A stretch of DNA of 64,000 nt, from assembly GCA_000711775.1 (NCBI GenBank), contig ARYC01003482.1:1-64000 (forward strand). Reading direction: 5' to 3'. Position 1 is the stretch's first letter; each line of letters begins with the position of its first letter. The notes under the pieces were generated by a model. The model saw only the letters and a program-made list of their open reading frames with translations. It was not told the DNA's origin and did no database searches. Shown one piece after another: positions 13,981 through 27,200 of the stretch. This DNA comes from Oxytricha trifallax (lineage: Eukaryota > Ciliophora > Spirotrichea > Sporadotrichida > Oxytrichidae). The translations under genes were made by a program, and so were the position numbers.

Positions 13981-14272
13981 GGGGCACTATGTCTGAACCA
14001 AAGCGACAGTATCTGAACCAAATATATTTATTTATAGTTTAAATAAATTTTCTTATCTACTTTGGGTCAAATTAGAGTCGAAAAACACGAATAAACTATT
14101 TTAAATACGAGAAATTTCTCTAAAGAATTGAAACACAGAAAATGAGCCTCAATTTATCATAAAATTACAGAAAATCTTTTAATTTGTTTCATAATATTTT
14201 GTTCAATTTATACAGTAAGCAGCCAAACTTATTAAAACTATAAAAAATATCATTGGTTCAGATATGGTCCCC
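13981..14272. mobile_element. MITE candidate with GGGGCAC ends
   Basis: A ~292-bp non-coding block has terminal inverted repeats GGGGCACTATGTCTGAACCA at the left and its near complement TTGGTTCAGATATGGTCCCC at the right. The motif TATSTCTGAACCAA is repeated directly inside the left end (13989-14018). No ORF inside. Flanks are TTA / TTTA, so the target duplication is uncertain. The short length and inverted ends suggest a non-autonomous DNA element; the family is not assigned. Confidence 0.55.
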
Positions 14273-15248
14273 TTTAAAAAATCAATAATTCTAAAAAATA
14301 TTATGAATATCAAAAATTATTATATATTACTTAATTAAGCTAATTTATGAATTGGCTATTAATTAAATTAATAAATTATTAGTCAAACTCAGAGGGATCG
14401 ATTAGTATGCTTTTGTGAAATTTATAAATTTTTAATAATATATATATATTAGGTAAACTAAATAAAATTTTTATATTTATCACACTGCTGAATTTCAAAT
14501 TATATTTAAATTCTATTTCTGAATTATTTTAGTTGTATTTTTATCATTAATAAAATATATTATTGACTAATTAAGTATACTAAAAATAATCATTTTCACT
14601 GTTGTATCTGAAAGTTTGAGCAAACTTTTCTATTATTTTGTTATAACATTTTATTTTACTATTAAATAAAGATTAATTGAGATTAGTTAAAGGTTTTAAT
14701 ACATACTAGAAACTTAATATAAGAATATTAATCAGCAATTATAAGCTTAAATCTTAATTAAATATAATAATTTTAAATAGATCACTTACAAATTTTAATT
14801 TTATCCAGAAAATGATATAAACCTTCAAAATCTAAATTTAATTTCCAACAAAAACATAATTATAAAATTCAAAAGTGGTACATTCCATTTTGATTTCAAT
14901 ATTTGCAATAATTAACATATTCCAATCATCAAATCTCTATTAGTATTATATTCAATATTAAAAAAATATATTTTTGAACTTATTAATCACTTAATTTAAT
15001 ATATAATTACTAAAACTTCTTTAATTTTGCATGATAACGACAGTGATAAAGAAAAGTTTAAAATTATCTTAATTTTCAATAATTTAAATAAATTATAAAA
15101 TTTATAAAAATAACTTTATATTAAAGTCAAATTGTGTATATAAAACTAATATTTTTGATTCTCATTTTGACATTTGAATTAAAATTATATTGATAAAAAT
15201 TAAAAATAAATAATTATTTTACATTCTAATTTTAAATTATATTCATTT
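14273..15248. other. AT-rich spacer upstream of gene A2
   Basis: The 5' end of gene A2 (signal peptide and start codon) is expected here or in another segment, but I could not find it. No other feature seen. Confidence 0.45.
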
Positions 15249-18200
15249 GGGTTCATTCAAACACAAAAATGTACATAAAAAGGTTTATTCTATAATAACT
15301 AAACAGGGTCCTGTCAAGGTAAAAATTTCTGGTTAAACGCTAAATTATCAAATAACTTTTATAGTTTGCCACAACAGCTGCGATTCATACTGTATGGGTC
15401 CACTTTAAACAGACTGCATTTGATAAATTTAGATATTATTTAAATCAGACATATATTAATGAATATTTAATTTGCATTTCATGTGTCAACTTGGATAATC
15501 CATAGAGCACGTTAAATCTATACAAGGATCTAAATAGCTTGCAATGCGTGCAGATTTGCCCAAATAACACGATTCCAATTGAAATTAATCATAATGGTTT
15601 ATTTTACTAAAATTATCGATACTGTAGAGGTAAACAAATCACAACATATTCAAAACACCAAAACCCCTTAGTGAGGTTTATAAGTGCTTTGATTAGTAGG
15701 GTATAGTTGGGATCTTATTGGGTTAATAAAGAAAACGCAAGTTTTATGTGAATTTATTGAATATTTAATGAATATTAGGTGATTTAACTTAACGAATTTT
15801 ATTTGCTAGTCTTTTTTATACTTCTGGAATATTGCTCTGTTAAATGGCACAAATATTTCATCCTATGTTTACCTTGGATAGGAGGGAGCACGATTCTTTT
15901 CATCTCTTCTATCTTTTTTTTTTCCCTTGCATCCATTCTCTTACTTGATATGCTTCTAAGCTTCTGATTGATTATTATCAAACTTCTTTCCAAATTAAGC
16001 CATACTTTTCATATCACTCTCTAATATAAAAGCTCTAATTACCCATAAAATCCCCACTAAACAGAGCCATTAGTCCATTTCTCTCTGATTGGGAAGTATC
16101 TAGGTGTCCCAAAAACCTTTGCTAAGGTTACTATCTCTTATCTTAATGCTCTATTGAAATTTATAACAACTACTTCTAAAGAGCAGAGGCTTATCATAAC
16201 ATTATCAGGCTTCGAATCTCCATAAACATATCCAATTTCATGCAACTCCTTTATACCCTATATCATATTTGATAGTATATTATTCAAATCATCTGGGTAT
16301 CTGGTATGGCTTAGATAATCTCTCAGAGTCATTTCATATTTCTTAAGCCTTAATGCGATATAACCATAGCTTAAAATGACACCATTTAGCTTAGGCAAGT
16401 TCTTGCAATCTCCTCTCTAAGAATCATGTATTCGTTAGCAAACTCATTTTGGTACTGCTCATTCTTAAGTAGATAGCTGTAAGGATACACCTAATATATA
16501 CATATTTATCAATTAAAATGAGTTTTGGTTTTGCAGGAACACTAATTTCCAAATAATTATCAATGCAACTGATAATATCAATTGCATTTAATGCATGTAT
16601 GTTCAGAGCTTTGGCTTAGAGCATGCTAATATAGTGTTGCCTACCGGTTGATTCATCAATTCATGCAGTTTCTCTAACTTGAGTCTCTACTGTTAATCTC
16701 TTTATGACTCAATAGTATTTGACTTTTTCTTTGCAGGTATAAGCTTTTAATTTTCTTTATCTTGAATTAAGAACTCGCTTAAGTGATGCTTTTGCATTGG
16801 TTTCTTCTCTTTTGCTGAATAGGTATAAGACTTCATACAAGTTGTGCATTAATACCTGCCATCGACTTTTTCAAGCTTGAAATATATCTTACCACTACCA
16901 GAGTGTATTTTTTATGTGCCTCTTCAAGTTAGAATCAGTTGAGAAGAAATTTTAGCAGTCTTCTCATTAAAATGTTTTAATTTTTTTAAATTGGTTGGTG
17001 TTTCTTTTCTTCCTCAATCAATTCAACCTATGTTTAAAATCCTATATCTGCACTCTATTTCTTCTTATAAATTTCAATTTAAAGATCTCTGCTTCAAATT
17101 CTAGAGCTCTTAGCTCAACCTCCTTTTCAATATAGATTGATTCTAGTTTCTTGGAGGACCCAAAATTGAGCTATGATTATCCTGCTCCAAGTGAAACTGC
17201 TTTGCGATTTAAGTTAGCCGCAATGTTTCAATTCAAATTTAAATTTCAATTATTAAGCTCTAATAACCTCTCTGGTTATAGTAACTTTGTATTGGAGTTG
17301 ACACTGCTACAACAATGGTTGATTCTTTGGCGTTAGACATCATATTTATACTAAGTTTCTAACAATAAATTTTCTAATATCATGCTTAATATTTTTAATT
17401 TTGGTACCAACTTAGAAAAAATTCAGGTTTGTACTGATACTAATTAGGTTTGAACCATTTTGGGACTTTTCCATTAAAACCTCAAGAGTTTAAGACTAGG
17501 TGCTAATTAAGTTTTGGTACCTTTAAATTGGTAACAATTAAAATTAAACGGAAATAGTACCAGTACTAATTAAATTTAAACAAATTTAGAACTAATTTAA
17601 TAGAATTAAATTGATAAAAATGGAGCTCCATCTTTGAAGTTTGTTGTTGCTTCTGCCAACTTTCTTTACTTAACTTGACCAGGTTTACTTCCATTAAGAT
17701 GCCCATATTTAATACTAAGATTTTTAACAGTATGATCCCATACTCTATAAATTAAAATTTGAAAATCAATAAGAAGAGAAGGAACAAGGATGGAGTCTAT
17801 AAGTACAGTAATGAAGAGGATTAAAGCTTAAGAAATGATTTCAAGATTTAGAAGCAAGGAAGATCTCAATCGATACCTCACTCAACATGGTAAGCTTGCA
17901 GCATATACTTAATCATATTCTATAGTGGAATTATTCATTCCAACGATGGAAGGTACCAAAATCTCACTCTTAAAAGTGATACTCTGCAATGAGAAGAAAT
18001 CCTTTAAAAACAATGAAATCAAGTTAATAGAAATACCAAACTACCCAGAGATTTCAGTCACTAATCTCTACGATGATGCGATGAAAGATGAAGAGTTGGT
18101 AGTTTATCCTCCTATCAAGAAACAACTCTCAAAAAATCTCCCTGAAAGGAGCTTCTTCTTTGGTGTTCTTGGCACTTTAAAAGAGAGTTATCTCAGAGAG

Positions 18201-21200
18201 ATCATTGAAGAAGCTCACAAAAACGCTTCTCATTTTCTCCTGAAGAGCAAGAGACTTTATAAAAATGTTTAAAAGACGGATGAATTGAACATTGATGCAT
18301 GAGCTGTCACTAAGAGAAGAAATATGGGCCCAAGCAAGCCATAAAAAGAGAAGAAAGAGAAGCTTAATCCCTTTCTGGGTTAAATTGATATGTGAACTTA
18401 TTAATTCATATAAATCTAAAACTTATTTATAAACATTCATTCTTTCTTCTCTCGCACAAACTGTTGTTTTATATATGCTCTCTCTTGCAGTTACTCTGAA
18501 TCAAGTCTACTGTATCTATAGGCAAGACATGCATAAGATGATACAGCAGCAGCTTCTTGTAGTGAGTCTTAATATAACTCCAATAGAATTTGATCCCATT
18601 AAACTGTTGGCTTTAGGGAACGTTGTATACAGGAGTTATATTTAACTCTTCATAAGCTTTCTTGGAATCCTTAGTCTTATGAACCGAGAGTTTGTCAACA
18701 TACAGGATGATCTCTTAATTGATATACTTATATATCAGCATATGTAGGAACTCTACATACTACTCTTTCTCTCGCTTAATAGAGCGAGGGTGAATGACAT
18801 AACTCTCCAAGCCTAAATCTTCACTTATACCAGCCAAAATTGCATGGGTGATTTCCTTCACTTTTTAATCATAGACTTCTATATTATCATATTTCTTGTA
18901 CCAAGACTTATTAATAAAGGTGTTGAAGGTGAATACAGCTTCATCAGCGTATATAAACTTGATGTTATTAGTATTAGCTCTATGCATGTAATCATATATA
19001 TATTTTAAATTATTACTATAAAATGGAACTGTAAAATCAATCACTCTCTTCACTTTGTTGATAGTCTTGAAAGTAATACCATTTCTTCTATAAATATTGG
19101 CAATAATTTAAGGAGAGATACGCATGTCAGGAAACTTGCGATGAAACAACACAGCTCGCTAGTCTGGTGGAAAGTGTGCCCAATACTTTAAAGTCTTCGA
19201 GTCGCAGAGGTAGTCAATATGGTGCTGTGAGAACTTTTATTTTCTTGCCGGATGCTTTCAAGACCCATAATTAAAATGCTAAATAACTAGCAAGCAGTTA
19301 TACCAAACAGTTGAGGCACTCTTGTGTAATACCTTTGCTATAGCTGCATAATTAAGAACTGGTTTGATTTAGTCTATATTTTACAAGTACCATATCTAAG
19401 CTTAAGCAATAGATTTAAATATTTTTCATCATAAATCGATTCTAAATATCGCTAATTTCTATTTCTTATTTAGCAAATTGGGCTTATTTCTCTACTAACC
19501 CCAATTATGCCCTCCAAATCAGAGTAGTTATAAACCTCATTAAGTGGTTTTGGGGTTTTGATTGTTGTTTCGAACTTATATTTATATTAAAAATCATATA
19601 TTAACAAAACATATAGCTAAGGATTTTTATGTGGATCCATCATCGATGTCAAGCAATATTGAATTGGGTACCAAGCAATACCCTTATAAAGCTCTAGATG
19701 ACCCTTTTAGAGAGATTTTTAATAAATTATTATAAATCTTATTTAATTTTAATCATTATATGATTTTCAATTATGCAGCTTAGTTTGATACTACTTTCAA
19801 GATTTATGTGAAACATGGATCAAATTTAACGATGCATACAAATCAAATGCCATTAATAATACTAAATTCCATGATTTATTTATAGTAAAAATTTAAGAAT
19901 AATTCACTAATTTTAATATAGATCTTACTATCAAGATGAAAGTATTTCTACAATCAAAGCAAAAAAAGATTTTAATGCCTAATGATAGGATTTACTTACT
20001 CATATTTTGAAAGTAATTTCAGTTTAATTATAAATATTAGAATAAGATAAGAGATAGTTCTGCATAATATAAAGAAATGATTGATTAAAAAAGTGATTTA
20101 TTTAAAAAGTTTGAAAAGCTGTAAAATGACATAAAACTCCCATTATATTATTTTTATGAAATAAATATCTTAAAAAATACAAACTTTTTCTTATTAAATA
20201 TGGATTTATTAAATTTATAGGGTTTTAATTGACGATAGTTAAATACCATTAACTGAAATTAAGATCTACCAAGATAATTACTACAGACCTCCGAGTGATT
20301 TCAATCCAACTATATCGAATATAGATTCGCTGACACAACCATATAATTTAGAAATGAGGATCAGCTAAGGACTCTTACCAGCTTCAGCAAAAACATCTTC
20401 GAAGTTCAAATTTATAACATACAGTGGTAGCTTGATAGTCGATAGATTTAATTTCACAGAATTATCTTACATTAAGTAAATTTATAAAATTTAAATAAAA
20501 TTAAAATCAAAAATACCACACATTGAATCTTTTCATTAGCAAGTTCGTCTAAATTTAATTATTTTCGATATTCCTATTATAAATTGATTGAATTTTTAAA
20601 ATCAACATCAAAGAGAGTAACTAATTTTATATAAATAATTGTTTATTAAATATGAAAATTATATATCCGCCTGTCCATTGCTTCAAAATAAAGAGTTTTG
20701 ACTACAATTGATATTTAATATAAGACATATTAAACATAAATCATATCATGATAAAATATTTTATAATGTTTTGCTAGCTATTATGAAATCAACAAACTTA
20801 AGAATTTATAAGCCATTTCAATATTTCAACAAAAGATTATTATACATATTTATTGTATTTAAATAAATTCTATATAATATTAATAATTTTACTCATTGAC
20901 TCTACAACAAATGCTTTGTTTTTTCCATATTTTGGGGCCTATCGATGGATCAACGTTACAAATTGCTATTTTCTATTAGAACAGCAACTTATCATGACTC
21001 TTGAAGGTGCAAATATTAAAATCGAAAACTCCACAATTAATGTCACTATTATTGATATATATATATATATATTAATATTAATATTAATAAATTTTGATTT
21101 ATTTCTAAATATAAATTTGTGTTATACTTAAAACAGAGTTGTCATATATCAGTCATAGTCAGTTTGTTCTTTGTACGATTATTATGGTATCGCAAATAAT

Positions 21201-24200
21201 CAGATATGGATCAATAATGTTTTTACAGGATTAAATGTAGGTGGATACACTGCCATTAAACCTTTGAAAAACTTTATGTTAAAAAGTCTTATTTATTAGA
21301 GTATTTACTTTTTAATTATTACTATAATAAAAAATTAAATTTCTGATTTAATAACCAAGCGAAATTCATGATAACTTGAATACTAATTAATTTTTAGAGG
21401 TTTTTTAATTATTTACTCATAAAATCATTGCAATTTCACAATGATTAACAATAGAATACTCGACATAAGATGGATCTATTCTGATATATCAATTACTATA
21501 GAGCACATCAACTTGAAATGCCCCAAAGAACCCTACACAGAATATATTATTAAAAACAATTCCTTAATCAATAGAGACTAAGTCAGATTGTATTAATAGT
21601 TAATTATATTATATAAGAAAATTATTCAATTTTTGATTGAATAAATTTACATACATATGCAACACTTTTAAATATTGTCCTACATCTTTTTTACCTTGAA
21701 ATTCCTAGAAGATGGAATTTAGAATGTTATAATAAGTGATAATAAATTCGCAAACATATATTATAGAATCATTTATTCATAATTTTTGTTTATATATCAA
21801 TAATTTATATCAAACATCTCTTATTATAGTCCAGGTCTAATAGTGGTCTAAAAATTAAACATGAAGAATTTAAAGGTCACTTTCACAAATAATTACTTCG
21901 AAAATGTTTATAACGACGTAGTTGAGACCCCAGTTGCTGTGCTATTTGCTCCGAATATGATAGTAAATAATAATACAATAGTTAACAGCAGAGTTTAATA
22001 ATATAAAGTAGTTAAAGTTTAGTTGGGCTTGATTTATGTAAAATTTTTAATTTTAATATATAAAATTTATTGAAAGTTCCAACGTTCATAAGCATCAAAT
22101 CAATAAATACTATAATAACTAATGTTTAAATTCAAAATGTCCAAAGTTTAAATATAATTATACATTTAAAAAATTCAACCTATTATTATTGATTATAACA
22201 CTTAAATATAAATTTTTATAGTTTAGGTAAGATTAGTATTAAATACTCTATTTTTGTTTTGTATAGACGATTCAAGTGCCAAAAACTCAATGATATTATT
22301 AGAGAACTCAAAAAATTTAGATTGCAGCCATTTTACTATAAATAATGTAGAGCTTAAGAAAAGCAAGTATATTAGTTTGCTGTCATCTTAACAAGTCTCG
22401 ATTAAGAATATTGATAAACTATTGTTCTTATTATAACTGCAAAATATTGATGAAATATAAAATAACAAAGGTTTATTTAGTAGACTAAACTACAAGACAA
22501 CAATTTAATCTATTTAGCTTAATCTAAAGATGTATCAATTTAAAATGTGACAATCAAAAACTTAACAAAGGTCAATTAAAGTAATTTCCCTTTAACTTAT
22601 AACTCATTTTTATTTGTAGATTTCTTATACGGACTGATGATTGATTTATTGGAACCATATGACAGCTCTTAGAATAAAAGTATGTCCATGAATTTCAGTG
22701 ATTGGACTATCAAAGACTCAGCTTTTGAATTCTTTAATTTAGAGAGTATGCTAACAACAGCAGATGATACAAATTTAATAAATCTAAGCTTTTAAAATAT
22801 CAACATCTAGAATACGCAGCTTAGTGGGAAATCAAACTTGATATAAATCAAATCGTTCTTATATCCTTGGCTAAGCATCAAGATGAAGGATTCGTCCTTT
22901 ATTAGTATAAGTTAAATAGTTACTTAATAAAGAAGCAAATTTTATATGCATAATTTAAATTATAACACTCTAGATATTGGATCATATTTCTATCTTGAGC
23001 ATAATTCTTAGATATTGGAGATAGAAAATTTAAACTTTTAAGACAATTCAGGACAAATGCTTTACATGCAACCCTCTTTAACAGACAACTTTCTATATTC
23101 ATAAAATGTTACTTTACAAAACTCCAAAATTTATAGAAATTATGCAGGCTAATCTGCATTGATATATCATTCTAAAAATACCAAGTTAAGCATTTTAAAT
23201 ACTAGTTTTGAGGAAAATTTCTCTATTGGTCGTGGATCAGCTGTCTTTGCAGAATAAGAGCAATCTCTATCGACAATATAAAACTCTAATTTCTCAAATA
23301 ACTATGCATATAACGGAGGAGTATTCTTTACTCAATAGAGTGGTTAAATAAAGTGTATAAATTGTATAATTCATGATAATTTTGCTATTGTTGGAGGAGT
23401 CTCCTATTCTCAAAATTTAGGTACAATAAACTTCGAAAATTGTGGAATATTTCATAATAAGGCTTTTAAAAGCAGCTTGATATTTGCTATTAATTCACAA
23501 GATTTTATTAATATCTAAGGAGGTTAGATTTACCAAAATGGGTTAATTTACAACCTAAATTTAATGACTAATTTAATGTTATTCTCTAATTTAGCAAATT
23601 AAACTAATAAAAATACTTTAAAAGCTCAAACAAATTTCAATTAAAGATACCTAGATTTTCTCTAAATTAGTGCTTAGCAAGAGATTAATAAACTTTTGAC
23701 AGTTAATTAAAATACTGAAAACCCTCAAATAATGATAATCAAATAATTTAAAAGTTTGTGAATTTCCCAAATTTTTAAACAAATATTATCCATTTTGATA
23801 AATTAAAATTAATCAAAGCAATGCTAAACTTTCAAGATAGAGTAGTCATAAGGGATTAAATAAGCTTAATTCAATCCTCTTCAGCGTCTGAAATATAGGT
23901 AGACAATATGATATATTCAGACACTAGAGAAATTGAAGGATAAATTATATATACCGAGTAAAGTAAAGTTAAGATATAAAACTTGCAAATATATAATCTT
24001 AGTACATCAACACCTCTCGTAAGTTTTCTATCCGACTCAACTGTTTAAATCAGTATAGTTGAAATTTAACCATGCCAATTAATTTAATTTGTTTTTTTGT
24101 ATATTATAACTCACAGATCATGAACTGCCAAGGTTCCATACTTAATATTAAAGACTCATCGTTTAATGCGAGTAATTTTACAGTTTAAAATATTACACAT

Positions 24201-27200
24201 AATAGTTTGAGCTACTCATTAATGACATTCTAGCAATCTCAAATTTAATTACAAAATGTCAGTTTAACTACTATTAAAACACAAAATACTCCAAAATAAA
24301 TAATTGATATAGTTGGAGGCTAAGTTATCTTAAACTAGTTTAAAGCAAAAATTTATGCTATTTTATCAAAAGTACGATATTTTATAATTATTTAAAGAAA
24401 AACATTAAATAATAAAGTATGTTTAATTAAGCTTAAGCAGGATCACTGCTTAATTTTGAGGTTATTTGAGCTCAAGAACTGCAACGATGATAGAACCATG
24501 TCCTATTAAAAAATATTAATAAATGCTTAAGTAACTTACAATTTGACCTCTAAGTTATCCAAGCTCTGATGAAAGTTGAATTTGATCATCAATTGTCTTC
24601 TTTAATCTTTTGAAAACTAGTGTGTCAACCTTTTGAGAGAAATTTCCAATCACAGCTGAATACATGTCAAGCACAATTCTTAAAACTTCTGAGAGAATAG
24701 ATTAGTACCTATGGTCAAAACCCTTATCTGCTAAGAATTCCAAAATTTTAACAAGTTCATTTTCTGAATAGTTTGATAGCGAAGTTTCAAGACCACCTCT
24801 TTCGATAAGTTCTTCAATGAGTGCCAATGTGACTTCTGGGTTGCCTTGGTTTATAGCTGTAAGTAAGGCCTATTTATATTGGAATTTTTTAAGATGAGTT
24901 TCATACTATTGAAGCTTAACTTTTCTCTGTTTTTATGAAGCAATCATATCATCAAGAGATGGAGTAACATATTTAAAACCTTAAATATAAATGAGTTGTT
25001 TTTAAGGGTAAAAATGGAATCTTTTTATGATTTATTTTTAATGGAGATAAAAGTAATTACATAATTTTAAATTTTAATTTTATTGACATTCCAATTTTTT
25101 ATATCTTACATTTTAGAATAACACAAGTTTAGATGTTTTTATTTTGCTAAATGTTTATAAATAATGCTGCATACATGAATATTATTAAATGTGGTTTTAA
25201 TTGTCCTCTATAGAAATACTTGTAATTCTTGCTTTTAGATTAGAAACTTGGTTAAAAAGATTTCATAAGTTTCTCCTCTTCATCCTCTTAATCAAGCTCT
25301 TCAATTAATTTGGACTTTATGATTAATGAGCCTGTATTAAGTCCCATACTAAAATGATTTCCGTCAGCAGAAATATCCATGCAAAATATTTCAGATGGGA
25401 CTTTGATTTTATAAGAAACCTTCAAATCGTTTTTCTCATCGATCTAGAAAAACTTAAGCTAATTATCTAATCCACCAGCCAAAAGTCTATCTCTAGTTTT
25501 ATCGTATTATACTCTCATTACAGGCTTTTGAAATGCAACAAACTCGTTTTACTTTAGCAGTAAAGTTTGCTCATTTATGTATAGGTTTGAAATTATGTTT
25601 CCATTTGCTACTGCGTATAGATTATCTCTATAAGTCACGAAGTCTTCAACTGAGTATTGATAGGAAACAGTAGAAAGAGGGGTGTTATAGTTTCTTAAAT
25701 CCCATAGTTTTACAGTTTTGTCCTAACTTGCACTAAGAAGTATATTATCACTAACAAACTAAACTTTCTTGATGTTATCATTATGAGCATTTTTGATAGT
25801 GAAAATTGATTGAGGCTCTTAAATGCTAAAGTACTTTATTCCTGATTCATTTGAACCTGCTACAAATTCCTTCATGTTTGGCTTAAAATCAAATGAGTTT
25901 ATTTAACTATATCTTTGATTAACAAGTTATATTGATCCTACCTTGTGAACTCTTGATAAGTCTTGAGAATAAACTTATTCTTGATTTCAAACAATTGTAT
26001 TCTGCCTGAATTCTCTCCAGCAAGTAATAAATTACCGTCTTATCTCAACTTTACGCTATGTACTGCATCCTTGAACTTAAACATGGTGCTAATTGGCTTC
26101 AGTTTATCGTCATTAACTAAAAGAAAAGATATAAAAATAGCTTTAAAAACTTACAATCATCTCCTTCTGGTTAGGTCAGGGAATATATGTCGATTCTTGC
26201 AGAGACAGCAGCTGCCATTAAATAAGGCTTTTCCCCTTTACAGAAACTAATATCTGAAATTTAGAGAGATTCGTCTTTTTCCATTAAGACGTTTTGGTAC
26301 TTCTTCCAGTATCTAGTCTCTTAGGAGTGCTTATAGCTCTTTTTTGGGAACCTAATGAAAGTAAGGTTGATAAATGATTCAATTAGTACCTTTTAGGCTT
26401 TAATCTCTGAAACTCTGTAGACATATTGAACTAAATATATATGTTGGTATTTATTAATATAATTCTTGATAGTCTGGTATTCATATTTACAATGAAATTT
26501 ATTAATGTTTAAAGCAAAAGGTTTCCAGTCAAAGCTTTTCCATTTATCTCAAAGTGATTTAAATATGAACAATTCTTCGATAGAGGATGGTATTTTATAA
26601 TTGAACTAAGTTGGACTAGCCTTCGATTTATTCTAGACCTCTTCAATTATAAACAATACAAATTTTACTAACTTAAATGGGAGAATGGCATCTGCCATAT
26701 ACTCGTATGATAAAGCTCAAAGCACTTTATCTGTTTCTTTGAAAATAGTAAATTCAAGATTCACCAATAATCATGTTGATTTGGATGGTGGAGCAATTTA
26801 TATAATTAATAATATATTAAAATTAAGAACAGAATTAATTATTTCCAATTAAAATAATGCTATTTTTATACTAATTTTACTTAGAGATATAGATGGATAT
26901 TTGGAGGGCAACTAGTTTTTGGATAATTAGGCAATCTAACAGAAAGGAGGTGCACTTTACTTGTCATGCTCTCAATAAAGAATAAAAAGTAAGATTTTTG
27001 TTTGATATTTTATTTTAACCTTTATAGAATGTGATTTTTCGGTTTTCCAAAATAACTTCACAAATAACTAAGCTTTATCTAAAGGTGGTGCAATTTACTA
27101 TGATTTATATTCCCCTGCAGGACTCATGAACAATTTCTTCAAAGATAATTAAGCTTAATATGGTCAAAACTATGCTTCATACCCTTACAAACTGAAACTG

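Larger units (their letters stand above)
15651..19560. mobile_element. TBE transposon, full length, decayed
   Basis: Inverted ends CAAAACACCAAAACCCC (left) and the complement CAAAACCCCAAAACCAC (right) are C4A4-type telomere-like repeats, followed by a longer conserved inverted repeat (GAGGTTTATAA). The 3-bp target duplication ATT is at 15648-15650 and 19561-19563, as expected for TBEs (ANT). Length 3,910 bp, the usual ~4.1-kb class. All three TBE genes are recognisable: a 57-kDa-type kinase/zinc-finger ORF, a 22-kDa-type ORF and the 42-kDa transposase. It sits in gene A2 within the intron that follows RYCRG, between donor GTAAAC and acceptor ATAG. Confidence 0.93.

Noticed and set aside
15651-19560. 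Telomere-like C4A4/G4T4 sequences as true chromosome ends
   Set aside because: They are short, inverted, flanked by a target duplication and bounded by TBE genes, so they are transposon ends.
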